Assembly: GCA_949825045.1 (NCBI GenBank)
Contig: OX463807.1
Coordinates: 41,746,749 to 41,810,748, forward strand
Length of the DNA stretch: 64,000 nucleotides
Source of the DNA: Argyresthia goedartella
Taxonomy: Eukaryota; Arthropoda; Insecta; Lepidoptera; Argyresthiidae
Direction: 5' to 3'
The translations under genes and the position numbers were made by a program. Shown here one piece after another: positions 9,869 through 21,487 of the stretch; positions within the stretch are counted from its first letter, which is position 1; every line of letters begins with the position of its first letter. The notes beneath the pieces are model-generated. The model saw only the letters and a program-made list of their open reading frames with translations, made no database searches and had not been told where the DNA came from.

Positions 9869-12800
9869 GTGGCGCGAAGGCTGGGAGCCCACCACCTTCT
9901 GCGCCACCCTGCCCGTCGCTCTGGGAGGCGAACAGGGAGGCGAACAGTCGGATGTTGCCCCCATTCCTAGAGCGCCCCAGGTTGGATCCGCTCTCCCCCC
10001 TCCATCCACGGTGGCCACCGGGCACACCGTTCGCAGTCCGGTATGGTCAGGTACCGGGACAGCGAGGGGCCTATTATGCAGGTTGGGACCCCCTGATGTA
10101 CATGCGGTCTGATATGCCACCGGTGGCATATCAGCAGCTAAGTTACCAGGCCGACGGGGGTCCCAGCGGGTTCGGATCCCGCGGAGGTTCCCGCCAGGGA
10201 CACGCCGCCCACTTACAGGGTGCCGCCACTCCACAGGCGGTCATGCTCCCCACCGCCTCGGTGATAGCGTGGAGTTCGGACGGCAAATCTTGTGTGGCAC
10301 GAGCACTATTGGACTCGGGGGCCCAGGGGTGCTTAGTCTCGTGCAACCTTGTAAGACGGTTGGGCATTTCGGTAAGGGAGTATCCACATTCCATTCGGGG
10401 AATTGGGAACACGGAAGTCGGTTCCGTTAAGGGAGTATTTCGGATTACTCTCTCGTCACGGGTGGATTCATCGGTGAATCTGACGGTCACGGCATTAGTC
10501 ATGCCTAATGTGATGGGCTCACACCCTCACGTACGGTTGTCGCCCTCGGTGCGACAGTTGGTCGCTGGGTTGTCACTGGCTGACCCGGAGTTCGATATTC
10601 CGGGCCCAGTAGACATTTTATTGGGTGTCGATGCCTTGGGATACCTGTTAGTGCCAGGTGTCCACGTGTTGCAGGCGACTGGTCTGGTTTCGGTCAACAC
10701 CAGACTGGGCCATGCGGTAATGGGTCCGGTCATGCCGGCTGCCCCACGCCTATCGACTCGTAGTCCCTTATTCGGTTCTGTACTCTCGGAGGTGATACAG
10801 AAGTTTTGGGAGGTGGAGGAACCACCTACGGTCCGCCGGTTGGACCCGGTTGAAGAAGAGTGTGAACAGTTTTATCGGAACAATACTGGTCGCCTTCGGT
10901 CAGGTCGATTTCTCACACGTCTTCCATTTCGGAGTGATCGCCCGCCGCTGGGCAGTTCACACCATGCAGCCGAGACGCGGCTTCTGTCGAAGGAACGACG
11001 CATGAAGCGTGACGGGATTTTCCGGCAGAAGTACGTCGACTTCATGCGGGAATACGAGTCGCTCGGCCACATGTCGGTTTCGGGTATCGACTGGAAGCGT
11101 GAAGACCACTGCTTCCTGCCCCATAGCGCGGTCTTGAGGACCCCGGAGGGCAAAATACGGATAGTCTTCGATGGATCGGCATCAACATCTAACGGCATGA
11201 ACATGAACCAGTGTTTGCATTCAGGGCCGAAGTTGAACCATGACATCGCGGATGTTATCACACGGTTCCGTCGACACAATGTTGTGTTTGTAGCTGACAT
11301 CCGGATGATGTTTAGACAGACGGTCATTCACCCTGACGATAGACGGTATCAGCTGATACTGTGGCGAGAGAGCCCAGATCAGCCCATCAGGGTGTACGAG
11401 CTGAACACCAACACGTACGGGCTACGGTCAAGTCCTTATTTGGCGATTCGCACTCTTCGGGAGTTAGCGGATCGAGAACGGTTAAATTTCCCTAGAGGAG
11501 CAGCGATCCTGGAGCAGGATCTCTACGTGGACGATATCTATACCGTTGCAGATTCCGTAGAGGAGGCGCTCGCTCGACGGGACGAGCTAGTTGAGCTCTT
11601 ACGGGGTGGAGGTTACGAGCTCCGGAAATGGATGTCGAACTCTCCAGAGTTACTGACTGGTCTTCCGGATGACTACCAGCAGGATCCCCACATTTTTGAA
11701 AATTTGGAAAATCCAAATATGTTGTCTGTATTAGGCGTCCAGTACCAGCCGGTGTCAGACATGTTTTCGTATCGGGTCGAGTTGGACTCCCCGAAGGTCT
11801 GGACGAAACGGAACGTCCTTTCAACGGTGGCTAGGACATTTGATCCAAACGGGTGGATCACCCCGGTAACATTTCAGCTCAAGTGTTTTATGCAGCAATT
11901 GTGGTCTGCTGAGCTGAACTGGGACGACCCGATCGGCGGGTCATTGAGCTCAGAGTGGGACTCGTTCTTTTCGACCCTCCCTGGCATCAATCGGATTTCA
12001 CTGCTACGGAGGTTGGTCCCCACCAAACGATACACCGCCACCCTGCATGGATTTTGCGATGCCTCGGAGAAGGGCTACGGAGCTGCGGTGTATCTGCGTA
12101 CGGTCGAATCCTCGGGGGAGGTTGATGTGCGGTTGGTCATGGCCAAGAGCAAGGTTGCGCCGTTGCGCACTCGCCTGACCATTCCCAAGTTAGAGCTTTC
12201 GGGAGCGGCTCTCCTGACTCGTCTGCTCAACCACACGATGACGGTTCTTCGTGGGTCAATAGCGTTGGAAGATACGGTCTACGCTTGGACGGACAGCCAG
12301 ATCGTGTTATGGTGGCTGAAGGCTTCAGTTCACAAGCTGGAGATTTTTGTGGCGAATCGGGTTTCGCAGATTTTGACTTCGGAGGTTCCCTTAATCTGGA
12401 GACATGTTCCAGGGAAAATGAACCCAGCAGACTGTGCGTCTCGTGGGTGTCACGCTCCGGAGTTGGTTGGACATCCCTTGTGGTGGGGTCCAAAATGGTT
12501 GACTCAAGCCGAATCGGACTGGCCAATGAGTCCACGCGTTACCTCGGCGAACGGCGCCTTGACAGTCGGTGTCTGTACGACGCAACCAGAGCCGGAAGAG
12601 GAGTTCAGCCTGCTGAAACGGTACAGCTCGCTCGACAAGCTGGTCAATGTGACCGCCTGGATCTGCCGATTTGCGCGGAATTGTCGAAATTCTGAGGCGC
12701 AACGAGTGTGGACACAGGTCCTGACACCACGGGAACGGAACCATGCGTTGTTCGCATTGGTACGGAACGTGCAGACGGTGCACTTTAAGTCCGAACTGGA

Positions 12801-14086
12801 CATTCTGAGACGCGGACGCGTCCAACTGAAGGGAGCTGTGGCTCGGCTCAACCGGTTTATTGACCCTCAAGGATTGCTGAGGGTAGGAGGTCGGCTGCGG
12901 AGTGCCAACCTGCCTTATGCGGCTCGCCACCCGTTGTTACTCCCTAGGAAAGGGAAGTTGGTCGAACTGTTGATACAGGATCGACACATTCGGAATGGGC
13001 ATGTCGGATGCCACGCCTTGATGGCGTTTCTCCAGCGCGAGTTCTGGATTCTATCGGGAAGACGCTTATTGTGTAGCGTCGTATTTCGGTGCCTGCCTTG
13101 TTATCGGGCCAAGGCGGCTACGATGCAGCCCCAGATGGGCGATTTGCCCTCGGATAGGGTTAACGAAATCCGGCCCTTTGCGGGTGTCGGAACGGATTTC
13201 GCGGGACCATTCATGGTCAAGTCTTCTCAGCTACGGAACGCCAAATTAGTGAAGGCATACCTGTGCGTCTTCGTGTGCTTGGCCACGAAGGCAGTCCACT
13301 TGGAGGTGGTCAGTGACCTCACTACAGAGGCATTTATCGCATGTCTAGATCGGTTCGTCTCACGAAGGGGCCTCCCGACATTAATCCGTTCGGACAACGG
13401 CACAAAATTTTGTCGGAGCCAGGCGATATCTGCAGGAGGTCACTCAATTCCTGAACGGTAACCAGGACGCCATCGGTACGGCTTGCTCTCGACGAGGGAT
13501 TGAATGGGTTTTCAGTCCGCCGGGATGTCCTCATTGGGGAGGAATTTTTGAGGCTGCGGTTAAATCGGCTAAGTCGCACCTGACGAGGATCATCGGTGAG
13601 ACCTCTCTACGCTTTGGAGAGCTTGCGACGCTATTCTGTAAAATTGAAATGACACTGAACTCGCGTCCGTTGTGCCCGCTCAGTTCGGATCCAAATGATT
13701 TGGAAGCGTTGACTCCGGGTCACTTCCTGATAGGTCAGCCCCTTAACGCCCTGCCAGAATACCCATTCGGTGATGTTAAGTTAAGTCGGTTAACTAGGTG
13801 GCAGATGTTGCAGCAGATGGCTCAAGATTTTTGGAAACGGTGGTCCCTTGAGTACATGCACATCTTGCAGCAGTGCCTTAAGTGGACTGACCGGACGAGC
13901 CCCCCTCAAGTCGGTGATTTGGTGCTGATCAAGGATGCGAACCTAACATCATTGAGATGGAGACGAGGACGGATCGTCAATTTGTACACGGGTCGGGATG
14001 GCACGCCTCGATCAGCAGAAGTCAAGGTGGGGGACTCGGTCCTCAAGAGACCGGTCGCAACACTTTCTCGCCTTCCTATTGATTAG
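9856..14086 (+). pseudogene. pol: Pol of the inner BEL (PR-RT-RH-INT), one frameshift
   Basis: A 1201-codon frame from ATG 9856 contains the aspartic protease (ALLDSGAQGCLVS), RT with IVFDGSAST and FVADIRMMFRQ (catalytic Asp), YVDDIYT (the YVDD box), and RNase H (LHGFCDASEKGYG, AWTDSQIVLWWL). The integrase starts with an HHCC-type zinc region (RHIRNGHVGCHAL...FRCLPCYRAKA) and the catalytic core (GVGTDFAG, IRSDNGT). A one-base frameshift near 13411 ends this frame at 13461. The remainder is in the next frame and resumes to the stop at 14084-14086 (LNSRPLCPLSSDP, LTPGHFLIGQP, LVLIKDANL). Gag and pol overlap: the gag TGA (9866-9868) shares ATGA with an in-frame pol ATG (9865), a layout suited to termination-reinitiation. 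Confidence 0.9.
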
Positions 14087-14117
14087 GGACAGGTTTGGGC
14101 CTGTCCGGGCGGGTGAC
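14087..14117 (+). promoter_or_regulatory. Hairpin plus polypurine-like tract before the 3' LTR
   Basis: ggacagg (14087-14093) pairs with cctgtcc (14100-14106) and is followed by gggcgggtgac directly against the LTR. The related minus-strand BEL keeps the same hairpin and tract at 31641-31671 although neighbouring sequence differs, which suggests a functional plus-strand priming or structural element. Confidence 0.6.
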
Positions 14118-14688
14118 TGTTTAATATTTATGCTTCGGAACGCACCTCCTCTTGTTGCGCGACTCGGAACGGAAACAGAGCCGCAGCTGTCACTCGTACG
14201 GAAACGAGAGGAGAAATTGGAGGTTATCTTTTTCTTACTCTTTGTCTTGTCTCGTCGGTGAGAACAAACATGTCGGCTCGGGCATCGTGATTTTGATGGT
14301 ATTTCGGTTCCAATTATCAAATACAGGCGTCGGGCCTGGTCGGAGTGTTGATCATCTACATCGTCGGGAAATAAGTAGATTCGCGTCAGCGGTCAAGTGA
14401 TCCGTGTCGTGATTGAAAATCGTCGTATCGGACGGCGATTCCACGTGACGGCAGGCAGCACGCCGGCGGCAGCGTCGGGCAGCGACAGCGAAACGACGGC
14501 AAGGTTTCGACTCCTCTCCTATCCCAAACTGTGCCCTTTTCCCGAATTCCCGTCTCGAAATCGAGCTTTCGATCTCCTGTCTACGGTGACAAGGTCAGTA
14601 AAAATTCATTCACTTCTTTTCTCTCACGTGTTGGCAAAAGCACACCCCCTTCGGAGCACGCCTACCGAACGGCGTGGAAAATTAAACA
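14118..14688 (+). repeat. 3' LTR of the inner BEL
   Basis: 571 bases. Two point differences from the 5' LTR are visible, plus the replacement of ccacgcc-gttcggta-ggcgtgg by cacgcc-taccgaac-ggcgtgg at 14657-14677, i.e. an inverted hairpin loop. Followed by TAGCC (14689-14693), the target duplication. Confidence 0.95.
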
Positions 14689-16486
14689 TAGCCCTTAGAG
14701 GTTCGGGCTGCTCTACCTCTATTTGATCTTATTTCCACATGGCCGGTGAAGTCAACCCCTGTGTGATGGAATGGGCGAGAAGGGTTGATTCTCTCTTCCG
14801 GTAGATCACCCATTATGTGCTGATGTTTGCTCGGGTCGTGTCTCCTATACTTCACGCAGCAGCCAAGTCGTGTTTTGGTTGCTCTGTTACCTCCAATGAT
14901 CCAATATGTTTGGCGGAGCGTTGATAATGTTAGCCGTGCTCCACCGTGGAAGGTGATCTTGTGACTGTAATCAATCAACAAGTCCGTTAAACGTCCGCGG
15001 TGTGGAATGATGATGGGGTGCTTCATGTCTTCATTAATGCTTGCGTTATTGAGCCTCCCTCCGACCCTCAGAAGACCTTGCTTGTCTAGCATCGGTGTAA
15101 GATTCAATAACTTGCTTTTTGCGTGCACCCTGCTATTTTTGTTGAGATTTTCAATTTCATCTGAAAACTCAGATTGCTGGATGTGCTTAATAATTTGAAT
15201 TTTTGCTTGACGTAATTCTTGAAGAGAGAGGTAAGGCGCTTCTGATTACATTTGTCCTTTAATAAGGCGCGTCGTATCCATGCTAGTACACGTACAGCTT
15301 GTGTATTTCGCACCGATGATGTCGTATTCAGAGTAGTTGTGACGTTGATTTGTTTTATTTGCTTTTGCTCCTTATTAGTGACGAAGACCGGCGGCGGCTC
15401 TTGTTTTGATTGCTTGCTGAATGATGGTAACCACGACGGTCCTTGCCACCATAAAGGGTGCTGTATGAGCTGTGTTGCTGTGATTCCTCGGCTGGCGCAG
15501 TCTGCAGGGTTTTCGTTTGATTTTATGTACCGCCAGCAGTCTTTAGGCATTATCTCGGTTATCTGCCTAACCCTGTTTTCTACAAATGGTTTCCAACGGC
15601 CTGGGTCGCCTTGGAGCCAGCCCAAGACTGTCGTAGAATCTGACCATCCGAATAACTTGATATCATGTCCAACTAGTGCTTGTTGAACTTTGCTCATTAA
15701 CTTTGATAATAATAATGCTCCACTGAGTTCCAAAAGCGGAAGTGATGTTTCCTTGTTTACTGGAACAAGCCTTGATTTTGCTGCTACGAGGACGATGGAT
15801 ACCTGATGATTTGTTCTATTTAATATTCTGCTGTATATTACATATGCACAATAGCCATGCAGTTCAATGTTTTCGTTCTCGTGACACCCCAGCCATCTCC
15901 GGATGTGATATTGATTTATGTTGTCTAAGTCTGCTTTGATTTTTATCCACTCGGAAATTATTTCCGTCGGTAGACAGTCATCCCATTGTAAGTTTGCTAA
16001 CCAAACATTTTGGAAAAGTAGCTTCAGTTTTGTAGAGACTGGAGAAAGCCATCCCAATGGGTCAAATAGTTTGGAGATATCTGATAAAAGTGATCGCTTG
16101 GCCGATTTTTCTGATGGGGATGTATCGATTTTTGATAAAAAATTAAATTGATCTAATTTCGGATTCCAGCGTAGTCCAAGTGTTTTGGCTGATTCTGTCT
16201 GCTTGAAATCGAATAATGTTTGACTGTTTTGGCTTTTGCTCTTCAGAAATTGCATTTTCTGGGCGTTCGACATTGAACGGTTGTTGTGGATAGCCTCATT
16301 AAAAAGGTCTTTGAACGAGTTCCACTGGTGAAAACTCCCGCTGAAAGTTGGTATGTCGATCTTCGGTGTTGTCTTGTCTCGGTGAGTGACCTCCCACATC
16401 CTCTTGCTGATTGTCTGCTTTGCTTGAAGGTAATTTTTTTCGTTTTTGTTGAATGATTGCTCATACTCGAAATTATCTTCATACAA
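14689..16486 (-). pseudogene. pol: Outer BEL gag-pol remnant: gag end joined to RT end, RNase H, integrase start
   Basis: On the minus strand the frame starts with Gag (DIPTFSGSFHQWNSFKDLF) and at about 16240 passes without a break into the C-terminal RT region (SAKTLGLRWNPKLD, SDISKLFDPLGWLSP). Protease and the catalytic RT core (no YVDD box) have therefore been lost by an in-frame deletion. RNase H (LHGYC..., LFGWSDSTTVLGWL) and the DCASRG block follow. A frameshift at about 15104-15128 leads to the integrase zinc and core start (KHPIIIPHRGRLTDLL, HHTGVDFTGHV), which ends at the inner BEL insertion. The integrase continues at 7128-6436. Confidence 0.85.
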
Positions 16487-17022
16487 GTCGCTGTCGATTT
16501 CCCAGTGTGTGGTATCGATGATGGCCCAGCGTTTGTTTAAAGTATTCAGAGCATCTTCGAATTCCCACTTTGATCCTAAGTTTTAAAGGTCCAGATTGCA
16601 TATAGTGCGAGAGAACGCCTTGAAGTTGCTCTGTTGCTTGCGCAAGTTTTCCTCCAGCTTGCTGGCACTCCCTTTTGATACGAGAGTTGGAGGGTGACTT
16701 AAATTTGATGATTGATTATTGATTACTGGATTTTGATTTTGCTGTTCAGGAAGTGGATTATCTTCGGTCTCCTGAAACTGATCTTCGCTACATAGAGGCC
16801 GGTTTTCTTTACCATAACTCCAAAGGAACATCTTGATGTCATTGTAGACTTTCAATGTTGATTGATATTGATTTTCCGTGAAGTACTTGTCCGTTCTTTC
16901 ATCGAATTTGCACAACTTAATATGATTTTTCTGATACTCTTGCCAATACGAATCCAAAGTAGACAGTCGTCTCTTGATATGAGCAGGGGTTTTACGATCT
17001 GGCCCATTGTGCCGGTCGAGTA
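16487..17022 (-). pseudogene. gag: Outer BEL gag, middle portion
   Basis: Minus-strand frame with RRLSTLDSYWQEYQKNH, a motif of the N-terminal Pao/BEL Gag domain, then an Asn/Gln-rich linker and a basic helix (KLEENLRKQQSNFKAF). TAA at 16583-16585 is in the same frame as the gag-RT remnant downstream, so only nonsense separates the two. Its upstream end is cut by the Copia-like LTR at 17023, and the N-terminal part of gag is expected at 21.57-22.06 kb. Confidence 0.8.
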
Positions 17023-17161
17023 TGTTAGTCATATTTTCACGTAATGTTAAGATAAGTCGACGACCGTCACAGATAAGGTATATTTATATTCATCACGCAC
17101 TACGTCTTATGCACGTCATTAATAACATGTACCAACCTAGTATATAAGCTAGGATTAGAAT
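17023..17161 (+). repeat. Copia-like LTR fragment, first copy
   Basis: About 139 bases (TGTTAGTCATATTTTCACG... to ...TATAAGCTAGGATT) that recur at 17485-17606 plus 21518-21535. Both copies are preceded by gagta. This looks like the 5' LTR end of a short Copia-type element. The copy loses similarity after ggatt, so it is truncated relative to the second copy. Confidence 0.65.
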
Positions 17162-17484
17162 TTAAGTTTATTTTATGTAGTGTGCGGCCAGACACAAGAC
17201 TCGCCTGTAGGTAAATATTATGTTATTCTTTAAACTTATGTAGAATTCACATAATCGTAGTTCCTTTATTTTCATAATTCGTGTAAGAGTTACCTTTAGA
17301 TTAAGTTGAAATATGCTCTATTACTGTTTTGTTTAACAATAACTTTCCTTAGATATAAAAATAGATTAAGTTAAAGTATGCACAATTAAGATGCAGTTGA
17401 TAAGTTTGTTATGGTATCTAACTTAGATTTTTTTTCCATTGTTATAAGTACATTCATTTATTTTTTTCCCTAAAGGGGGGAGTA
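17162..17484 (+). other. Internal remnant of the Copia-like element with polypurine tract
   Basis: About 320 AT-rich bases with no ORF lie between the two LTR-like copies. It ends in ctaaagggggga immediately before the second copy, exactly where a polypurine tract would be. This supports an LTR element with nearly all its internal coding region deleted, or a non-autonomous TRIM-like element. Confidence 0.55.
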
Positions 17485-18996
17485 TGTTAGTCATATTTTC
17501 ACGTAATGTTAAGATAAGTCGACGACCGTCACAGATAAGGTATATTTATATTCATCACGCTCTATGTCTTATGCACGTCATTAATAACATGTACCAACCT
17601 AGTATACAGGGTGACTTTAAAACCCCTAGCTATAATAAAATTTTGGAATCAGAATCACTAGTAGAAAACAAAAAAGCATTTTTTTCGTTTTTTTTTTTCA
17701 TATTTGATTAATAGGAAATAGCTCCCATATTCGAATTTAAAGACAACCTACGCGCTCAGGGTGGCGTTGTGTGACTCGCGGTGTCTAATCCGCCCATCAC
17801 ACCCCGCACCCGCCCGGCTCACCCCCGCAATGCCTTTACGTGCGCCGCCGCCGCCAGCCAGACTGCCCGACGCCAGTCTAGCCGCCTGCGCAACCTTATC
17901 GCGGTTTGACGTGCGCACACTACAAATTCCCCTCGCCGCGCGGGTACTTTTATCTTTGAGTCCGTGTCCGTCTGATACGCTCATACAAAATGTACTCTAA
18001 TCGTGAATATTACGAGATGGTGCGTGTGTACATCCAAAGTGGAGAAAACCTGTACGAAGCCAGAAGATTGTACGAGACGCAGAGCATCCCTCGGCTCCAA
18101 GCACAAGGACTACCTAACGCCACTGTCCCCCACCGTCAAAACATCTTAGCGGCAAACCAACGGCTTCTGGATTATGGCCAGTTCACAGTGCCAAGCCATG
18201 CTTATGGTGGAGGCGCACCGCGTTTCGCTGTGGAGGTAGAAGACGCTATCTTGGAGTACTTTCAGCGCAACCCTCGAAACAGTACGCGAGACGCAGCTCA
18301 TCGTTTCGGAATCAGCCAGTATTATGTGTGGAAGTTGCTGAACTCTACTGGACAGCATCCATACCACTTTCAAAAAGTGCAGCAATTAAATGAAGATGAT
18401 GCGCCACGTCGTCGCAATTTTTGCGAATGGCTGGTACAAAATCAGAACAAGCACATCCTATGGACAGACGAGGCGATGTTCACTCGTGTAGGGCTCTACA
18501 ACCAGCACAATCAACATTGGTGGTCATACAGTAACCCAAAATGTATACGAGAACATCATCACCAAGTGCGCTTCAGTGTGAATGTGTGGGCCGGCATCGT
18601 GGAAGATAAAGTCATTGGGCCGTACTTCATCGAAGGCCGCCTGACCGGGGGCACGTATCTAGATATGCTGCGAGGCGTAATAGCAAACTTCTTACAGGAC
18701 GTGCCGCTCGCATATCTACAAGATTTTTTCTTCCAACAAGACGGAGCACCACCTCATTTCGCGCGACCTGTTCAAAACTACCTGGACGATGAGTACAGTG
18801 GTCGGTGTATAGGACGCGGAGGGCCTGTGCCTTGGCCTGCCAGATCACCGGACCTCACACCCTGTGATTTCTTTTTGTGGGGTGAAATAAAACGGCGTGT
18901 CTACTGGGACGAGGTTCAGAACCGGCAAGAACTTAAAGACCGCATCACAAGTGCATTTGACGCTGTAAAAAGTGATGTGGTAGTCTTAAGAAAAGT

Positions 18997-20006
18997 TCTA
19001 CATTGAAAATAGATCCCAGGCCGTGGTTTTTAATGGGTTCTCCTCCTCCTCTAGTTGGATAAAAATACCTTCAAGCGTGCCCCAAGGATCCTTGCTCGGA
19101 CCGCTTCTTTTTTCTATATTTGTTAATGATATTTGCCACTGCTTTAGGTTCTCAAAATTTTTGCTATATGCGGACGACATGAATGTTTTTAAACGAATTA
19201 GCGACGTCAACGACTGCAGTCTATTGCAGGAGGACTTAGGTAGGTTTGAATTTTACTGCCAGCAAAATAAACTAGACCTGAATGTGTTGAAATATTTTGC
19301 TATTACTTTTACCCGTAGCCCTAAGCCTACCCAGTACAGTTACACATTCAAAGGAAACCCCCTGAAGGTGGTAGATGAGATTCGTGACCTTGGAGTTATT
19401 CAAGATAGTAGGCAAGCTTACGACAAGCATATTGATAGCATTATAAAAAGAGCAAATAAGGCTTTGGGTTTTGTTATGAGAACCTGCTCTCAGTTTACAA
19501 GTATTAAAGTTATTAAAATCCTGTATTGTGCTTATGTACGTAGCATCCTCGAGTATTGTTCACAGGTTTGGAACCCTCGATATGAAATTTACATAGATAG
19601 GATTGAGTCCATACAGCGTAGATTTCTGCGATATCTGCAATTTAAGTGCAATAATTTTGACTCGGACTATTCAGCTATATGTAAAAGTCACCATACACTC
19701 CCCCTACAAGAGAGACGACGAATTGCTGACGTTGTACTCCTTTGCAAAATTGCACAAGGAGAAATTGACTATCCGCAGCTTCTTGAACACATCAAAATTA
19801 AAGTCCCCAATAGAACTAATAGACATCCTATTCATCTAGACATACCTTTCAGTTTCACAAATTATAGACAAAACTCCTTTTTCAGTAGAGCGGTAGCTAC
19901 ATTTAATGGTTTGGTCGATATCCCCGACCTTGACTTATTCAACTCAAAACCGCAAAGTGTTAAGAAACTCCTGACAAAGCGCTGGTTTACTGCGTTAGCA
20001 TCTTAA
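18997..20006 (+). pseudogene. Jockey reverse transcriptase, C-terminal half
   Basis: The frame contains PSSVPQGSLLGPLLFSIFVN (RT motif B), LLYADDMNVF (YADD catalytic box), IRDLGVIQDS and AYVRSILEYCSQVWNP, followed by the usual C-terminal helical region, ending at 20004-20006. Endonuclease, ORF1 and the first RT motifs are missing because of 5' truncation. The frame itself is intact from the truncation point to the stop. Slight wear is seen at IQDS, where relatives have LDS/LDA. Confidence 0.9.
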
Positions 20007-20372
20007 ACTAATTTAGTTGTTATTAGGTAATACTATTTGTTCCTAATTTTTAATTATTTTCTTTTGTGCATTATGTGTTTTCCTTTAACTTACAGTTCTG
20101 TCTTTTTGTACCTATAATCTCTTGTTAATTATTATGATTAAATTTATAAATCTTGTCAATTATATATAAGTTATACATTCTAATGTTGTTATCCAGACAG
20201 AACTATATTTTTAATTTTTTCTCTGTTTAACCGCAAGCAGGCAGTTTTTTTTTTTTTTTTTTAGCTTCTACATACATACATGCGAGAACACATTAATGGT
20301 TATAAGTTATTATATAAGTTTATTAATAGAGTGTGTAAAACTGTTTGTTCTCCTAATACAATAAAATAAAAT
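18997..20372 (+). mobile_element. 5'-truncated Jockey LINE inside the transposase gene
   Basis: Inserted between copies of AAAGT (18992-18996 and 20373-20377). The 5' end starts in the RT region and the 3' end is an A-rich ataaaataaaat tail. The truncation is typical of target-primed reverse transcription. Related to the Jockey copy at 24.5-27.5 kb (shared VRDLGV / RSILEY motifs). Confidence 0.9.
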
Positions 20373-20459
20373 AAAGTGCGTCATAATGCAGTGAAACGTG
20401 CAAGACTGTGTTTAGAAAGGAACGGATTGCATTTTGAACAGTTGTTGAAGTACAGCTAA

Positions 20460-21487
20460 GTTTGAGGTACGTATTCAATATCACTGTTTTTAATAATTTC
20501 TTCAGTTCGCAGCACATCAAGTTGATCCTAAACTACAAACTACGTACAGCATTTACCTAAACACGTGCTCATCTCATGAAAATAAGTAAAAGTTTTATAA
20601 TACCTACACCAGAACTCAGTAGCTAGGGTAGGTAGGTAGGTACCTAACTAAATAATAATCGCGGCCCACCGGTGGTTAGTAGCTTCTTGACTGATCCACC
20701 CTAACTTACTGACCCCCACTCAAAAAACTAGTTAAACTGACCTATCTAATGGTGAACGCACACTTATCAGCATAGTCCGCACCGAAATACCGCACCGCAT
20801 ACGAAACCTCGCTCACCTATCCGCGTCGGAATCCGGAGAAATCCTGATGACGTCATCAGATTTGGCGCGGAGTATGCGGACGAAGCATTCTGCCTTCTAT
20901 TGCGTGCGACAGAGCAACACACGAGTCGCAGGGAAGATTCCTTAGACAAGGCCTATCCGCTCCGTGCGGATGATGCGTGCCGATGTCGATAAGTGTGCGT
21001 TCACCTCAAGAGCGGTCGTTTGCGGGTCGAAAATCCATTTGTTTTGTTTGAAATGGTGACTAGGTAGGTAGGTAGGTAGGTGGTTAGGTAGGTAGGTAGT
21101 TAGGTAGTTAGGTAGATAGGTTGTAAGGTAGCTAGTAGTTTGAAGGTTTGTTACAAGTAAATCAACGTATTCTTTAGTAGCTAGGCAGGAATCATTTTAA
21201 CTACAAATTGCCGCGCCGCCGCTGCGATCGTCTCACCATTACCTACTTAATGCCGAGACGATCGCAGCGGCGGCGGCGGCGCTACACAAAGTGAAAGCGT
21301 GGCGCTACACAAAGCGAAACCGCGGTGCGATGTTATCAACACTGGGCGGGCGGTAAATATGGCAACAACACTATTTGGGACTAGTAGGAATACTTTGACG
21401 GTTGATTACTTAATATTTTACTATAAAAGCAGACGAAAGTAACAAAACATGCATTTTGTACTTTTATCAAGGAGTACGCTCTTTTGA
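20460..21487 (+). other. Non-coding 3' part of the DNA transposon, with microsatellites and a hairpin
   Basis: No supportable gene. It holds (TAGG)n-type runs at about 20622-20644 and 21059-21118, and a perfect 20-bp inverted repeat (21215-21234 with 21255-21274, 20-base spacer). A short direct repeat of gcgctacacaaag flanks 21279-21310. The left palindrome arm and following repeat are GC-rich in an AT-rich context. Confidence 0.6.

Larger units (their letters stand above)
7129..14688 (+). mobile_element. Inner Pao/BEL LTR retrotransposon (plus strand, young)
   Basis: Two nearly identical LTRs (7129-7701 and 14118-14688) flank gag and pol. The insertion duplicated TAGCC (7124-7128 and 14689-14693). 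Removing the element and one TAGCC rejoins the outer BEL integrase. Apart from a hairpin-loop difference, the LTRs differ by about two bases in 571, so the insertion is recent. Gag and pol are separate overlapping frames. Gag carries one in-frame amber stop and pol one frameshift, so this copy is not autonomous as read. It is related to the element at 31093-38595 (shared pol block MREYESLGHMSVSG). Confidence 0.96.
17990..20459 (+). pseudogene. DD41D transposase, split by a Jockey LINE
   Basis: Codons 1-334 are at 17990-18991 and codons 335-362 at 20373-20459, and the frame is exact when the LINE and one AAAGT are removed. The N-terminal about 120 residues contain helix-turn-helix-like stretches (STRDAAHRFGISQYYVWKLL). 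The catalytic triad is D160 (LWTDEAMF), D251 (QQDGAPPH) and D293 (RSPDLTPCDFFLWG). The spacing of 41 residues between the last two is the DD41D class known from rosa-type mariner relatives. The C-terminus resembles RARLCLERNGLHFEQLL of other family members. Without the LINE the frame would be open, so the LINE is the only visible inactivating lesion. It is not certain that Met 17990 is the true start. Confidence 0.87.

Noticed and set aside
12391..12930. Long minus-strand open frame opposite the inner BEL pol
   Set aside because: It is antisense to a well-supported RNase H-integrase frame, has no motif, and similar antisense frames occur across GC-rich pol regions.
205..14688. Three LTR copies read as one large composite element from 205 to 14688
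   Set aside because: Target duplication TAGCC pairs only the LTRs at 7129 and 14118. The copy at 205 is explained by the 1-1128 duplication, which carries outer-BEL flank.
20622..21120. (TAGG)n runs considered as telomeric or subtelomeric repeat
   Set aside because: The canonical insect telomere repeat is TTAGG. Here units are interrupted taggtagg runs inside a DNA transposon, so simple microsatellite is more likely.
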